Positions 1 to 7,466 of a stretch of DNA of 64,000 nucleotides are shown here, in pieces; positions within the stretch are counted from its first letter, which is position 1, and the number at the start of each line of letters is the position of its first letter. The notes below the pieces were generated by a model, which saw only the letters and a program-made list of their open reading frames with translations, had not been told where the DNA came from and did no database searches. The stretch comes from an uncultured Candidatus Saccharibacteria bacterium (lineage in GTDB: Bacteria; Patescibacteriota; Saccharimonadia; Saccharimonadales; Saccharimonadaceae). The stretch is taken from positions 1 to 64,000 of the forward strand of contig CAMVRN010000004.1 in the NCBI GenBank assembly GCA_947169915.1, written 5' to 3'. A program made the translations under genes and the position numbers.

Positions 1-57
1 AATAAGAAAACTAATAAAATGATCGTGCGTAGTCGTCACGAAGGAAAGAGGAAATAA
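1..57 (+). CDS. rplB: Ribosomal protein L2, C-terminal end (partial)
   Basis: Frame 1 reads [18 protein letters not shown] and then TAA. This is the basic C-terminal tail typical of L2, the 23S rRNA-binding protein at the peptidyl-transferase region. The rest lies upstream of the window. Its stop overlaps the rpsS start by one base (TAATG), and an AAGGAAAGAGG ribosome-binding site for rpsS lies inside its last codons, so the two are translationally coupled. L2 before S19 is the standard S10-operon order. Confidence 0.9.
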   Translation, partial: NKKTNKMIVRSRHEGKRK

Positions 58-356
58 TGTCTCGTAGTTTGAAAAAAGGTCCTTTCGTGGACTACAAGCT
101 AGAAAAGAAGATTAAAGCCCTCTCTCTTGAGGACCGCACCGTAATCAAGACTTGGGCCCGCCAATCTACTATCTCTCCCGAGATGGTCGGTCGCACAATC
201 GCTGTGCACAATGGTAAAACCCATGTCCCAGTCCTCGTTAGCGAGAACATGGTCGGTCATAAGCTCGGAGAGTTCGCTCCCACCCGCAAGTTCAAACGCC
301 ACGGTGGTAAAAAAGCAGCTGAAGCTGCTGCCGCTGCAGGGAAAGGAGACGCATAA
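57..356 (+). CDS. rpsS: 30S ribosomal protein S19
   Basis: A 99-residue protein opening with [11 protein letters not shown], the S19 signature start, and carrying the conserved stretch around HNGKTHVPV and [14 protein letters not shown]19 pairs with S13 in the 30S head near the A-site tRNA. The length is slightly above the family norm because of an Ala-rich tail ([13 protein letters not shown]). It follows rplB and precedes rplV with a one-base overlap, and an AAAGGAG site for rplV lies inside its 3' end. Confidence 0.97.
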   Translation: MSRSLKKGPFVDYKLEKKIKALSLEDRTVIKTWARQSTISPEMVGRTIAVHNGKTHVPVLVSENMVGHKLGEFAPTRKFKRHGGKKAAEAAAAAGKGDA

Positions 357-769
357 TGTCTACCGTATTCTCTCATGCATATATTAAAGGTGTAGATTCT
401 ATGCCTCGCAAGACCAGCGTCGTCGCCGCTCTAGTTCGCGACCGCTACGTCTCTGATGCAGTTGTTATTCTTGAGCACACACCACGTCGCGCTGCTCGCG
501 CAGTTCTTAAGGCAGTTGAATCCGCCAATGCTAACCTCTTAAACGTCAACCCATCCGTTGACCCAAAGACTATTCGCATTGCTCGTATCTCTGTCACAGC
601 CGGAACCCGCATTCGTCGCTATGTTCCAGCTTCCCGCGGTCGCGCACTTCCATTCGAAAAAGTCTCTTCTAACATCTTTGTCGAAGTTGCTGGTGAAGAG
701 AAAGAGAAAAAAGTCGAAAAGAAATCAGACAAAAAAGCTGATAAAAAAGAAGATAAGGAGAAAAAGTAA
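356..769 (+). CDS. rplV: 50S ribosomal protein L22
   Basis: A 137-residue protein. The body matches L22: an N-terminal alpha/beta part with TPRRAARAVLKAVESANAN, then the beta-hairpin region GTRIRRYVPASRGRA that lines the exit tunnel. The last 25 or so residues are a highly charged Lys/Glu/Asp tail beyond the usual 110-residue core, so they are probably disordered. The ATG overlaps the rpsS stop and is preceded by AAAGGAG. The stop overlaps the rpsC start by one base. Confidence 0.95.
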   Translation: MSTVFSHAYIKGVDSMPRKTSVVAALVRDRYVSDAVVILEHTPRRAARAVLKAVESANANLLNVNPSVDPKTIRIARISVTAGTRIRRYVPASRGRALPFEKVSSNIFVEVAGEEKEKKVEKKSDKKADKKEDKEKK

Positions 770-1395
770 TGGGACAGAAAGTTAATCCTATTTCCTATCG
801 TCTCCAAGTCAGCAAAGATTGGTCGTCCAAATGGTATACCAAAAAGACAGACTTCAAAAATTGGCTGATTGAAGACATTAAAATCCGCGAATACGTCGAG
901 GACCGCTTCAAGAGCCGCCCGACCATCGCAAAAGTTAACATTGAGCGCTCTGCGAACCTTACTACCATCACAATCCTCACCGCTAAAGCAGGTGCGGTCA
1001 TCGGCAAACAAGGTGCAGGTATCAATGAGATGAAAAAAGAGCTCGAAAAAATCGTCTCTGGTCCAATTCGCATCAACGTCGAAGAAGTTAAAAAACCAGA
1101 ACTCAATGCCAAACTCGTTGCCGAAAATATCGGCTTCCAACTTGGCAAACGTATGAACTTCCGCCGTGCAGTCAAAATGGCATGCCAATCAACCATGTCC
1201 GCTGGCGCACAAGGTGTTCGTATCGAAGTCTCTGGCCGTCTAAATGGCGCAGAAATGTCCCGCCGCGAAAAGTTCATCGAAGGCTCAGTCCCTCTACACA
1301 CTCTTCGTGCTGATATCGATTTCTACTGCCATCACGCCCAAACAATCGCTGGCGTCGTCGGTGTTAAAGTTTGGATTTACAAAGGGGAGAAATAA
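769..1395 (+). CDS. rpsC: 30S ribosomal protein S3
   Basis: A 208-residue S3 beginning MGQKVNPISYRL, with the KH domain motif VIGKQGAGINEMKKEL near residue 84 and the C-terminal S3 domain (GRLNGAEMSRREKFIEGSVPLHTLRADIDF). It sits at the mRNA entry tunnel. The length is at the short end for bacteria, without an extended C-terminal tail. The start overlaps the rplV stop, and an AAGGAG site lies about 9 nt upstream. Confidence 0.97.
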   Translation: MGQKVNPISYRLQVSKDWSSKWYTKKTDFKNWLIEDIKIREYVEDRFKSRPTIAKVNIERSANLTTITILTAKAGAVIGKQGAGINEMKKELEKIVSGPIRINVEEVKKPELNAKLVAENIGFQLGKRMNFRRAVKMACQSTMSAGAQGVRIEVSGRLNGAEMSRREKFIEGSVPLHTLRADIDFYCHHAQTIAGVVGVKVWIYKGEK

Positions 1396-1397
1396 TT

Positions 1398-1817
1398 ATG
1401 GCACTACTTCTACCTAAGAAAACCGCACACCGCAAAGTCCGCAAGGGCAAAAACGAAGGCGTAGCAACTCGTTGCAACACCGTAGCCTTCGGCGACTATG
1501 GACTTATGTCCCTTGATAACGAGCGTGTTAACTCTCGTCAAATCGAGGCCGCTCGTCAAGCTATCACCCGTTATATCAAACGCGGTGGTAAAATCTGGAT
1601 TCGCATTTTCCCACACACCCCAGTCACCAAAAAACCGCTAGACGTTAAAATGGGTAGCGGTAAAGGTGAACCACAGTTCTTTGTAGCAAAAGTCAAAGCT
1701 GGTACCGTCATGTTCGAAATCGGCGACGTCACCGATGAGCAAGCTAAAGAAGCTCTTCGCCTCGCCGGTCACAAACTTCCGGTTCGTACAAAAATTATTA
1801 AGAAAGAGGAGTTCTAA
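1398..1817 (+). CDS. rplP: 50S ribosomal protein L16
   Basis: The ORF track opens at 1371, but the family start is the ATG at 1398 ([13 protein letters not shown]), three bases after the rpsC stop and behind AAAGGGGAG. The resulting 139 residues match the usual L16 length, with [29 protein letters not shown] and the conserved KMGSGKGEP loop that approaches the peptidyl-transferase centre. rpmC (L29), which normally follows rplP, is not here. The next gene begins two bases after the stop. Confidence 0.95.
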   Translation: MALLLPKKTAHRKVRKGKNEGVATRCNTVAFGDYGLMSLDNERVNSRQIEAARQAITRYIKRGGKIWIRIFPHTPVTKKPLDVKMGSGKGEPQFFVAKVKAGTVMFEIGDVTDEQAKEALRLAGHKLPVRTKIIKKEEF

Positions 1818-1819
1818 TT

Positions 1820-2143
1820 ATGGCACACACATTAGTCGGGATTGTTTCCTCCGATAAACGTGACAAGACCATTACCGTCTCCATCGAAAATCGCGAAACC
1901 CACCCACTCTATCGCAAGCAATATACGAAAACCCGTAAATACACTGCTCACGATGAGAAAAACGAAGCTCACTTGGGCGATAAGGTCGAAATCGTCGCCT
2001 GCCGTCCGCTCTCCAAGACCAAATCTTTCAAGTTGGTCAAGGTCATCGAACGTTCCCATGGCTCTGTCGAGCTCAAGGAAGATGTCAACGATGTTCTCGG
2101 AACGAACAAAGTTGAGGAATCTTCTGAAGAAGGAGAGAAATAA
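1820..2143 (+). CDS. rpsQ: 30S ribosomal protein S17
   Basis: A 107-residue protein with the S17 OB-fold core: [37 protein letters not shown] and [25 protein letters not shown]17 binds 16S helix 11. The final 25-30 residues are an acidic extension not found in the usual 80-90-residue form. It begins two bases after rplP, where rpmC would normally intervene, and its stop overlaps the rplN start. Confidence 0.95.
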   Translation: MAHTLVGIVSSDKRDKTITVSIENRETHPLYRKQYTKTRKYTAHDEKNEAHLGDKVEIVACRPLSKTKSFKLVKVIERSHGSVELKEDVNDVLGTNKVEESSEEGEK

Positions 2144-2511
2144 TGATTCAACAAGAAACAAGATTAAAGGTTGCTGACAACAGTGGCGCAAAAGAACTCG
2201 GAGTCATCCGCGTTCTCGGCGGTACTCGTGCTAGATACGCACGCGTAGGCGACATTGTCACCTGTTCCGTCAAAGATGCCTCCCCAACTGGTGGCGTCAA
2301 GAAAAAAGCCGTTGTCCGCGCCGTTATCGTCCGCACTCGTCAACAAATTCGTCGCCCAGATGGTTCTACCATCCGCTTCGACGACAATGCTGCAGTGCTT
2401 GTTAACGACGACAAAACCCCACGTGGTACTCGTGTTTTCGGCCCAGTTCCTCGCGAACTTCGCGACCTTGGCTTCTCCAAGATTATCAGCTTAGCACCGG
2501 AGGTACTCTAA
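2143..2511 (+). CDS. rplN: 50S ribosomal protein L14
   Basis: A 122-residue protein of standard length starting [27 protein letters not shown], the L14 signature, and continuing through [28 protein letters not shown]14 lies at the subunit interface near L3 and L19. It overlaps the rpsQ stop, with GAAGGAGAG upstream. rplX (L24) normally follows, but rplE starts one base after the rplN stop, so there is no space for it. Confidence 0.97.
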   Translation: MIQQETRLKVADNSGAKELGVIRVLGGTRARYARVGDIVTCSVKDASPTGGVKKKAVVRAVIVRTRQQIRRPDGSTIRFDDNAAVLVNDDKTPRGTRVFGPVPRELRDLGFSKIISLAPEVL

Positions 2512-2512
2512 T

Positions 2513-3091
2513 ATGGCTACGAAAACTGCTAAATATACCCCACGCTTGAAAGAGCTTTATCTCAACGACATTGAGAAAAAACTCCAGAAAGAATTAAAAC
2601 TTGATAATATCAACCAAGTTCCAAAACTCGACAAAGTCGTCATCTCTGCAGGCGTCGGTAAGAAACGTGAAGACAAGCGCTTCACCGAAACCGTTGAACT
2701 TACCCTTGAGAAAATCACCGGTCAAGCTCCAACTTCCCGCCTTGCCAAGAAATCTATTGCAACCTTCAAAATTCGTAAAGGAATGGGCGCACCTGTTGGC
2801 TACCTCGTAACTCTCAGAAACGACAAGATGTACGAATTCGTTGACCGCCTTATCAACGTCGCACTTCCACACGTCCGCGATTTCCACGGTGTCCCAACTA
2901 CTTCGTTCGACAAGCAAGGGAACTACTCTCTTGGCCTCCGCGAACAAACAGTTTTCCCAGAAATCACATTTGAAGATTCCGCCGTTCTTCACGGTCTCGA
3001 AATCACATTCATTATCAAAAATGGTTCAAAGGAAGGAAGCAAAAAGTTGTTAGAACTCTTTGGCATGCCGTTTGAGAAAGGAGAGAAGTAA
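2513..3091 (+). CDS. rplE: 50S ribosomal protein L5
   Basis: A 192-residue L5 with [14 protein letters not shown], the [33 protein letters not shown] region and the C-terminal [23 protein letters not shown]. It binds 5S rRNA and forms an intersubunit bridge. The N-terminus is about ten residues longer than usual. GGAGGTACTC precedes the ATG. It directly follows rplN because rplX is missing from the usual slot. Confidence 0.96.
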   Translation: MATKTAKYTPRLKELYLNDIEKKLQKELKLDNINQVPKLDKVVISAGVGKKREDKRFTETVELTLEKITGQAPTSRLAKKSIATFKIRKGMGAPVGYLVTLRNDKMYEFVDRLINVALPHVRDFHGVPTTSFDKQGNYSLGLREQTVFPEITFEDSAVLHGLEITFIIKNGSKEGSKKLLELFGMPFEKGEK

Positions 3092-3092
3092 T

Positions 3093-3362
3093 ATGGCTAA
3101 AAAGTCTGCTGTTCTCCGTGACCAAAAACGTGCAGAAATGTACAAGAAATATAAAGCTAAACATGATGAGCTAAAAGCTGCTGGCGACCTCGAAGGTCTC
3201 CAAAAGCTTCCACGCAACGCTAGTATCACTCGTCTCAAAAACCGCGATATGCTAGATGGTCGTCCACGTGGTTATATGCGCCGATTCGGCATGAGCCGTA
3301 TCACCTTCCGCGAAAAAGCTTCTAAGGGTGAAATCCCAGGCGTAACAAAGAGTAGCTGGTAG
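3093..3362 (+). CDS. rpsN: 30S ribosomal protein S14 (zinc-free type)
   Basis: The start is taken at ATG 3093 ([19 protein letters not shown]) rather than the track's 3060, because it sits one base after the rplE stop behind GAAAGGAGAG. The 89 residues match the long S14 form, with [31 protein letters not shown]. There are no cysteines, so it lacks the CXXC zinc ribbon of the short S14 form. It binds the 30S head next to S3. Confidence 0.95.
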   Translation: MAKKSAVLRDQKRAEMYKKYKAKHDELKAAGDLEGLQKLPRNASITRLKNRDMLDGRPRGYMRRFGMSRITFREKASKGEIPGVTKSSW

Positions 3363-3374
3363 GAGAAAGGAAAT

Positions 3375-3776
3375 ATGTCTATACAATCAACTGATCAAAT
3401 CGCTGACCTCTTGACCCGCATCCGTAACTGTTTGATGGTAGGGAAAAACGAAGTTGTTCTCCCAACCTCCAAACTCAAAGTTGCCGTCGTAGAGGCTCTC
3501 AAGAAAGCTGGCTACATTGCCGACTTCGACATCGTCGAGCAAGCTCCTCGCAACGTTCTTCACATCAACATTGCAGAGGAAGGCAAAGTTCCTGCTATTC
3601 ACGAAATCGAGAAAGTTTCTAAACCAGGACGCCGTGTTTACGTCTCTGCAAACGAAATTCCAAAGGTCAAATCCGGCCGTGGGGCTGTCCTTATTTCCAC
3701 CTCTAAAGGTGTCATGACTGGCCGTGAAGCCGTCAAGAACCGCCTCGGTGGAGAAATCCTCGTTCGCGTTTGGTAA
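3375..3776 (+). CDS. rpsH: 30S ribosomal protein S8
   Basis: A 133-residue S8 of standard size with DQIADLLTRIRNCLMVGKNEVVLP near the N-terminus and the C-terminal GRGAVLISTSKGVMTGREAVKNRLGGEILVRVW. It binds helix 21 of 16S rRNA and in other bacteria autoregulates the spc genes. An AGGAGAAAGG site precedes the ATG. A strong terminator follows at once, so rplF, rplR and the rest of the usual spc operon are not co-transcribed here. Confidence 0.96.
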   Translation: MSIQSTDQIADLLTRIRNCLMVGKNEVVLPTSKLKVAVVEALKKAGYIADFDIVEQAPRNVLHINIAEEGKVPAIHEIEKVSKPGRRVYVSANEIPKVKSGRGAVLISTSKGVMTGREAVKNRLGGEILVRVW

Positions 3777-3787
3777 TCTTACCTCCT

Positions 3788-3819
3788 AAATCACCCCTGC
3801 TAAACAGGGGTGATTTTTG
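3788..3819 (+). terminator. Rho-independent terminator of the ribosomal protein operon
   Basis: A 12-bp stem AAATCACCCCTG/CAGGGGTGATTT with loop CTAAA is followed by TTGT. It lies 11 bases after the rpsH stop and ends the operon. Confidence 0.85.
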
Positions 3820-3840
3820 TATCAAGGCCATACAATTCTA

Positions 3841-3869
3841 TTGACTTTTTATCAAGCTTATGCTATAAT
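3841..3869 (+). promoter_or_regulatory. Sigma70-type promoter with extended -10
   Basis: TTGACT (3841-3846), a 17-bp spacer and TATAAT (3864-3869) preceded by TGC, so an extended -10. Transcription should start near 3876 and serve only the gene at 3939. Confidence 0.85.
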
Positions 3870-3874
3870 AAAAG

Positions 3875-3907
3875 TATCTTTGGCGAATCCTGGGAGGGAG
3901 AAAGCTA
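3875..3907 (+). promoter_or_regulatory. 5' leader hairpin with G-rich loop
   Basis: Right at the predicted transcript start, TATCTTT can pair with AAAGCTA (one mismatch), leaving a loop that contains TGGGAGGGAG. The stem is weak on its own. The purine core GGGNGGGAG followed by AGC recurs in the leaders of the 14798 and 23479 genes, where the stems are better. Confidence 0.4.
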
Positions 3908-3938
3908 GAGAAGAATTTTTATAAGGAGGGCGCTAAAA

Positions 3939-4478
3939 ATGCGTACCATCATTGGCAAACTCGTTATCGACCTCGCCCCTGTTCAAAGCCTGCAACTCGA
4001 AATCAAGGATGGAGAGGTTGCAACTCTTGGCAAGCTTCTCGAAAGGGACGCGGACCAAACCCCAGAAGATACCGTCCATGCTTTTGGACGCTCAGGTCGT
4101 TTGTTCTTCAAGAAAGCAGCTAACGGAGAGGACCCTGCAAGGGAATACATTATCCCGCACGACTATTTGATTATGAAGAAGGCGCATTATTGTTTCATGG
4201 CGACCGACAACGATACCTTTGGAGTTGTTGACCTCTGTCTGGAAAAGGATAATAACTATATCATCCTCAGAAAATCCCAGACTAATCCAGATGTAATCGT
4301 GCTCGACCTGCAAAGAGACCTCATTCTTAATTTTGAAAGCATACTCGAGTACGACATCTTCATCACGAAACTTGCTCCAGAAGAAGTAGCAAGCCTGCCT
4401 GTTCCGTCCTGGGAGAATGGCTCCTATCAGTTTAACGAATCTGAGTTCGAACCTGTCGGTACCGATACTAAAGCCTAA
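3939..4478 (+). CDS. Unknown solitary protein, 179 aa
   Basis: I do not recognise this family. The protein is soluble and acidic, with no signal peptide or membrane segment, and reads as an alternating alpha/beta fold (GKLVIDLAPVQSLQLEI at the start, VIVLDLQRDLILNFESI late). It is a self-contained unit: consensus promoter at 3841, a leader of about 60 nt, ATAAGGAGGG before the ATG and a terminator just after the stop. It uses CTG leucine codons that are rare in flanking housekeeping genes. The 13670, 14798, 15285 and 23479 genes have the same architecture. High expression is likely; the function is unknown. Confidence 0.75.
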   Translation: MRTIIGKLVIDLAPVQSLQLEIKDGEVATLGKLLERDADQTPEDTVHAFGRSGRLFFKKAANGEDPAREYIIPHDYLIMKKAHYCFMATDNDTFGVVDLCLEKDNNYIILRKSQTNPDVIVLDLQRDLILNFESILEYDIFITKLAPEEVASLPVPSWENGSYQFNESEFEPVGTDTKA

Positions 4479-4493
4479 CCTCCTCCTGAACAA

Positions 4494-4523
4494 AAGCCCC
4501 GCAATCACGCGGGGCCTTTTTTA
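4494..4523 (+). terminator. Terminator after the 179-aa gene
   Basis: GCCCCGC/GCGGGGC stem with a short loop followed by a TTTTTT run, 16 bases past the stop. The 3' end of the convergent minus-strand PEGA gene begins immediately after it. Confidence 0.85.
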
Positions 4524-6056
4524 ATTCACCTTTTCTCTTATTAACTTTTCGCCGCTTTCATCCGAGGTAAAATAATACAGCCACCTATTATTTCCAGAAA
4601 TAGTCACCGCCCTACCGCCCATCACGCCAGAGTTAACAAGTTTTCTCTCGTTGAGTCCATCATAGTCAAGCACCGAAAGCTCTCCCGTCTCGAAATTGAG
4701 ACGATACCTCAAATACTCATCAATCCAGCCAGTTTTCTCGGCGTTCACGGCCGTCGTCTTCATCGCTTCAAGGTCAAAGACTTTCGTTCCACCTTCCTCG
4801 TCCTTAAATTCAAACACCATCCCTTTGCCACGTTTCTTTATACTAGCCGTCCTAGTCTCAAGTTTCTCCTCAAACACTATTTCCGCATCATCGTTGCTCG
4901 TAAACCACCCGTTTTTACTGTAAATCACAAACCCCTCCTCTTCAACGACACCTACATAACTATCCTGAAAATATTGCATCGTCGCAATTAACGTATCAGA
5001 ATTCGTTCCCGCAATCAGAAAGCTTTCCTCTTCACCAACGCGATAAGCCCGAACTTGCCACTTCGAATTATCTTTAATTGCTAATCCATCATCAAGCATT
5101 GATTCTTCTTTTTTCTTTGCGTTTTCCGAATCAATCAAGTACACCACCTTATCCCCATCATTATCAAACCTTATCACTTTTTCAAGCAGCACATCGCTGA
5201 GTTTTTTCTCTCGGATATTCGCCTCAAAGAACTCTCCGTCCGTATCGAGAACGAGAAGTTTGTCCCCAGCCTCGCTCTCAAATTTTATATCAGAAACAAC
5301 AATTTTGTCGCATTTTCGCTCCGCGCTTCCTTCGTCGTCTACCCCCTGTTTAGTGGCGCAATTTTCCAAAACCTCACTTATCCAAACTGTCTCTTTTTCG
5401 TCCCTCAAATTAATCGCCACCCAAGCGCCATTGACTTTCGCAAGCAACCTCTCACTATTTCCGCTCCATTCGGCGTCATTTATCGTCTTAAACTCAATCG
5501 ACGCACCATTCACGTTCCTAACGTCCAACAATTTCTTCTCTGGCTTATTTTCATTCAAATTCAGAACATACATCTTTCCGCCTTCAACAATCACCATCTT
5601 CTCATGATTCGGGGAAACATTTACGAACCTGACAAGTTTCTCGCCACTCAAAATCGTCTCCTTTTCTCGCTCCGTCTTAAATAACCGCGCATAGTTCAAA
5701 CGATACATTAATCCCTCCGTCACATCCACAACCTTTGTCCACTCGTCAAAGCCTTCCTTTTTAAATATAATCTCGTGCTGTCCGGCAATCATTGTCCGGC
5801 TCGCATTAGTACTTAAAAGCAGCGGCGCTTCTCCATCAATAAAAATCGTGGCACCAGTCGGAATCGATGACATTTGCACCAAACCAGACCTCTCAACCAC
5901 ATCTCCTGCGCCTCCAATCCCCCTAAGATTAAAACTATACCCCATCACGACGAGCGTCAAAAATCCAACCAGAAGAATAACCGACAAAAACATTAACGCC
6001 TCAGTAACAATCAACCGAACGTGTGCGCGTCTTTCTATCTTTTCTTGTTCGTCCAT
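4521..6056 (-). CDS. Membrane-anchored PEGA-domain protein
   Basis: A 511-residue protein. A short cytoplasmic N-terminus is followed by one membrane helix (about residues 17-38, EALMFLSVILLVGFLTLVVMG). A PEGA domain follows at about 60-118, containing SSIPTGATIFIDGE and the closing IIFKKEGFDEWTK. The remaining 390 residues contain repeated short beta-rich units (for example KMVIVEGGKMYVL and GDKLLVLDTDGEF), suggesting a beta-propeller outside the membrane. PEGA domains are common in surface proteins of Gram-positive-type envelopes; the binding partner is unknown. A TATAAT box on the minus strand (6079-6084) gives a short leader. Confidence 0.75.
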   Translation of the reverse strand: MDEQEKIERRAHVRLIVTEALMFLSVILLVGFLTLVVMGYSFNLRGIGGAGDVVERSGLVQMSSIPTGATIFIDGEAPLLLSTNASRTMIAGQHEIIFKKEGFDEWTKVVDVTEGLMYRLNYARLFKTEREKETILSGEKLVRFVNVSPNHEKMVIVEGGKMYVLNLNENKPEKKLLDVRNVNGASIEFKTINDAEWSGNSERLLAKVNGAWVAINLRDEKETVWISEVLENCATKQGVDDEGSAERKCDKIVVSDIKFESEAGDKLLVLDTDGEFFEANIREKKLSDVLLEKVIRFDNDGDKVVYLIDSENAKKKEESMLDDGLAIKDNSKWQVRAYRVGEEESFLIAGTNSDTLIATMQYFQDSYVGVVEEEGFVIYSKNGWFTSNDDAEIVFEEKLETRTASIKKRGKGMVFEFKDEEGGTKVFDLEAMKTTAVNAEKTGWIDEYLRYRLNFETGELSVLDYDGLNERKLVNSGVMGGRAVTISGNNRWLYYFTSDESGEKLIREKVN

Positions 6057-6078
6057 AATAAAGCAGTTTCTAGGTAAG

Positions 6079-6084
6079 ATTATA
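6079..6084 (-). promoter_or_regulatory. Minus-strand -10 box of the PEGA gene
   Basis: Reverse-strand TATGGTATAAT, an extended -10, lies 22 bp before the start codon at 6056. The -35 is weak. Confidence 0.55.
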
Positions 6085-6178
6085 CCATAAATAATTTCGA
6101 AAAATAGCTATTGCTTTTCTATTCCGCTTAAATTATTATAGATATAAGTATTATCAAAAGCGAGGTATAATTTTAATC

Positions 6179-7156
6179 ATGGTAAATGCAGCAACAGTCG
6201 ACCACACGAGCCTTTCCAGCTCAGCGTCCCATCGCCGTGTTCAACGATCGACTACTCTTAACAGAAAATACGTGAAGAAGCCTACAAAGGTTAGTGTTTC
6301 TGAATCTGCTGCCAAAGCCCGCGCTGACGATTTAAGACGCCGTCAGGCCCTCGCCGAAAAAATCAATAGCGAACGCATTGCTGCCCTTAAAGCCGGCAAA
6401 TCTCTTCGCAGAAACACTGCAGCTACAACCGCGACCTCAGCTGCGAGTGCAGCCGTAGCCACAGCCATAGGCAAAGCTACCGTTACTCCCGCCGCCAAAG
6501 CCGCCATCACTGGCGCTACAGCTCCTCGCCCACTTGCAACCGTTCTGGAAAAAACCTCGTTCTCCCCAGCCACCACCAATACTGCGAAAAAAGCAAAAGA
6601 AACCGCTGTTGAATCTGCCCTGAAATCCGTTGCTACTATGGAAAAGAAATCCGCCCGCATAAAGCTCCCAAAGCTCTCTCCAGCCCGCTCCCTAGGCGTA
6701 AAGAAACTACTCTTAGCTTTCGGTTGCGCCGCCCTTGCCGTTGGTGTTCTTGGCTATTTCATTTCAAACAACACACAAGGTTTCGATTTCCACGTCGCCG
6801 CTATGTCTAGTGGCATTGAAGCGACCTACCCTAAATACGTCCCTCGCGGATACTCTCTATCCGACATTATCTCCGGTGACAAAACCGTTTCAATCACCTT
6901 CAAGGATTCTGAAAACAATTCTTTCACTTTATCCGAAGAAGCCACGACTTGGGATAACGAAACCCTAGAGCAAACCTACGTCAAAGAGACTTGGGGCAAC
7001 AACTACACCTCCATCCGAGAAAACGGCCTCACAATTTTCATCTCGAATTCCGACGCTGCTTGGCTCAACGGCAACATCCTCTACAAGATTAAAGCCTCTG
7101 GATTCAACCTGACAAAGAAGCAGATAAAAAACATCGCCGCTAACGCCAGTAAATAG
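6179..7156 (+). CDS. Ala-rich membrane-anchored protein with DUF4367-like domain
   Basis: A 325-residue protein. Residues 1-165 are Ala/Lys/Thr-rich and probably disordered. One membrane helix follows at about 175-194 (LLLAFGCAALAVGVLGYFI). The outer part (YPKYVPRGYSLSDII, SITFKDSENNSFTLSEE and TIFISNSDAAWLNGNILYKI) looks like the DUF4367 fold, often found attached to anchors in Gram-positives. TATAAT at 6166-6171 ends only 7 nt before the ATG and there is no Shine-Dalgarno, so the mRNA is probably leaderless. The ligand is unknown. Confidence 0.7.
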   Translation: MVNAATVDHTSLSSSASHRRVQRSTTLNRKYVKKPTKVSVSESAAKARADDLRRRQALAEKINSERIAALKAGKSLRRNTAATTATSAASAAVATAIGKATVTPAAKAAITGATAPRPLATVLEKTSFSPATTNTAKKAKETAVESALKSVATMEKKSARIKLPKLSPARSLGVKKLLLAFGCAALAVGVLGYFISNNTQGFDFHVAAMSSGIEATYPKYVPRGYSLSDIISGDKTVSITFKDSENNSFTLSEEATTWDNETLEQTYVKETWGNNYTSIRENGLTIFISNSDAAWLNGNILYKIKASGFNLTKKQIKNIAANASK

Positions 7157-7161
7157 AAATC

Positions 7162-7190
7162 AATCCGCCAAACAAAAGGCGGATTTTTTA
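7162..7190 (+). terminator. Terminator after the DUF4367-like gene
   Basis: AATCCGCC/GGCGGATT stem with loop AAACAAAA followed by TTTTTA, six bases after the stop. Confidence 0.85.
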
Positions 7191-7466
7191 TCGCATTAAA
7201 AATCTCTCGGGCGAGTATACAGAACTAATATAAGTAGGGAACAACTAGCCGTTCCTTACCTATTTCTTGCCTCTCCAGCTTCACTAAACCCTCTTCTTAA
7301 TTCTCGAAGGGAACAACTACTTCTCTTATTTATCTAGCGTCAAATAGCAGAAAGTAAAAGAGAGGGATTTGTAATCCCTCTCCCTCCACACTGCCGCTAC
7401 CGTAACAGTTATTTTTTGTGTGTGAGTATGTTTTGGTAGCTCGCTATAGTATTTTGTCCTTATTCA
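7191..7466. other. Intergenic region between convergent genes
   Basis: No ORF or RNA gene is recognised. The 11-mer GGGAACAACTA occurs twice (near 7239 and 7310). The only clear structure is the AGAGGGATT/AATCCCTCT hairpin at 7361-7381. Confidence 0.5.
7352..7381 (-). terminator. Probable terminator of the surface-protein gene
   Basis: Read on the minus strand, a 9-bp stem AGAGGGATT/AATCCCTCT with a 3-nt loop is followed by CTTTTACTTT. The T-tract is imperfect. It lies about 85 bp past the stop of the 7467-10241 gene. Confidence 0.55.

Noticed and set aside
619-1188. 189-aa minus-strand ORF opposite rplV/rpsC
   Set aside because: A shadow frame of strongly supported ribosomal protein genes.
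7200-7466. CRISPR-like repeat because of the duplicated GGGAACAACTA
   Set aside because: Only two copies about 70 bp apart, with no further repeats, no regular spacers and no cas genes.
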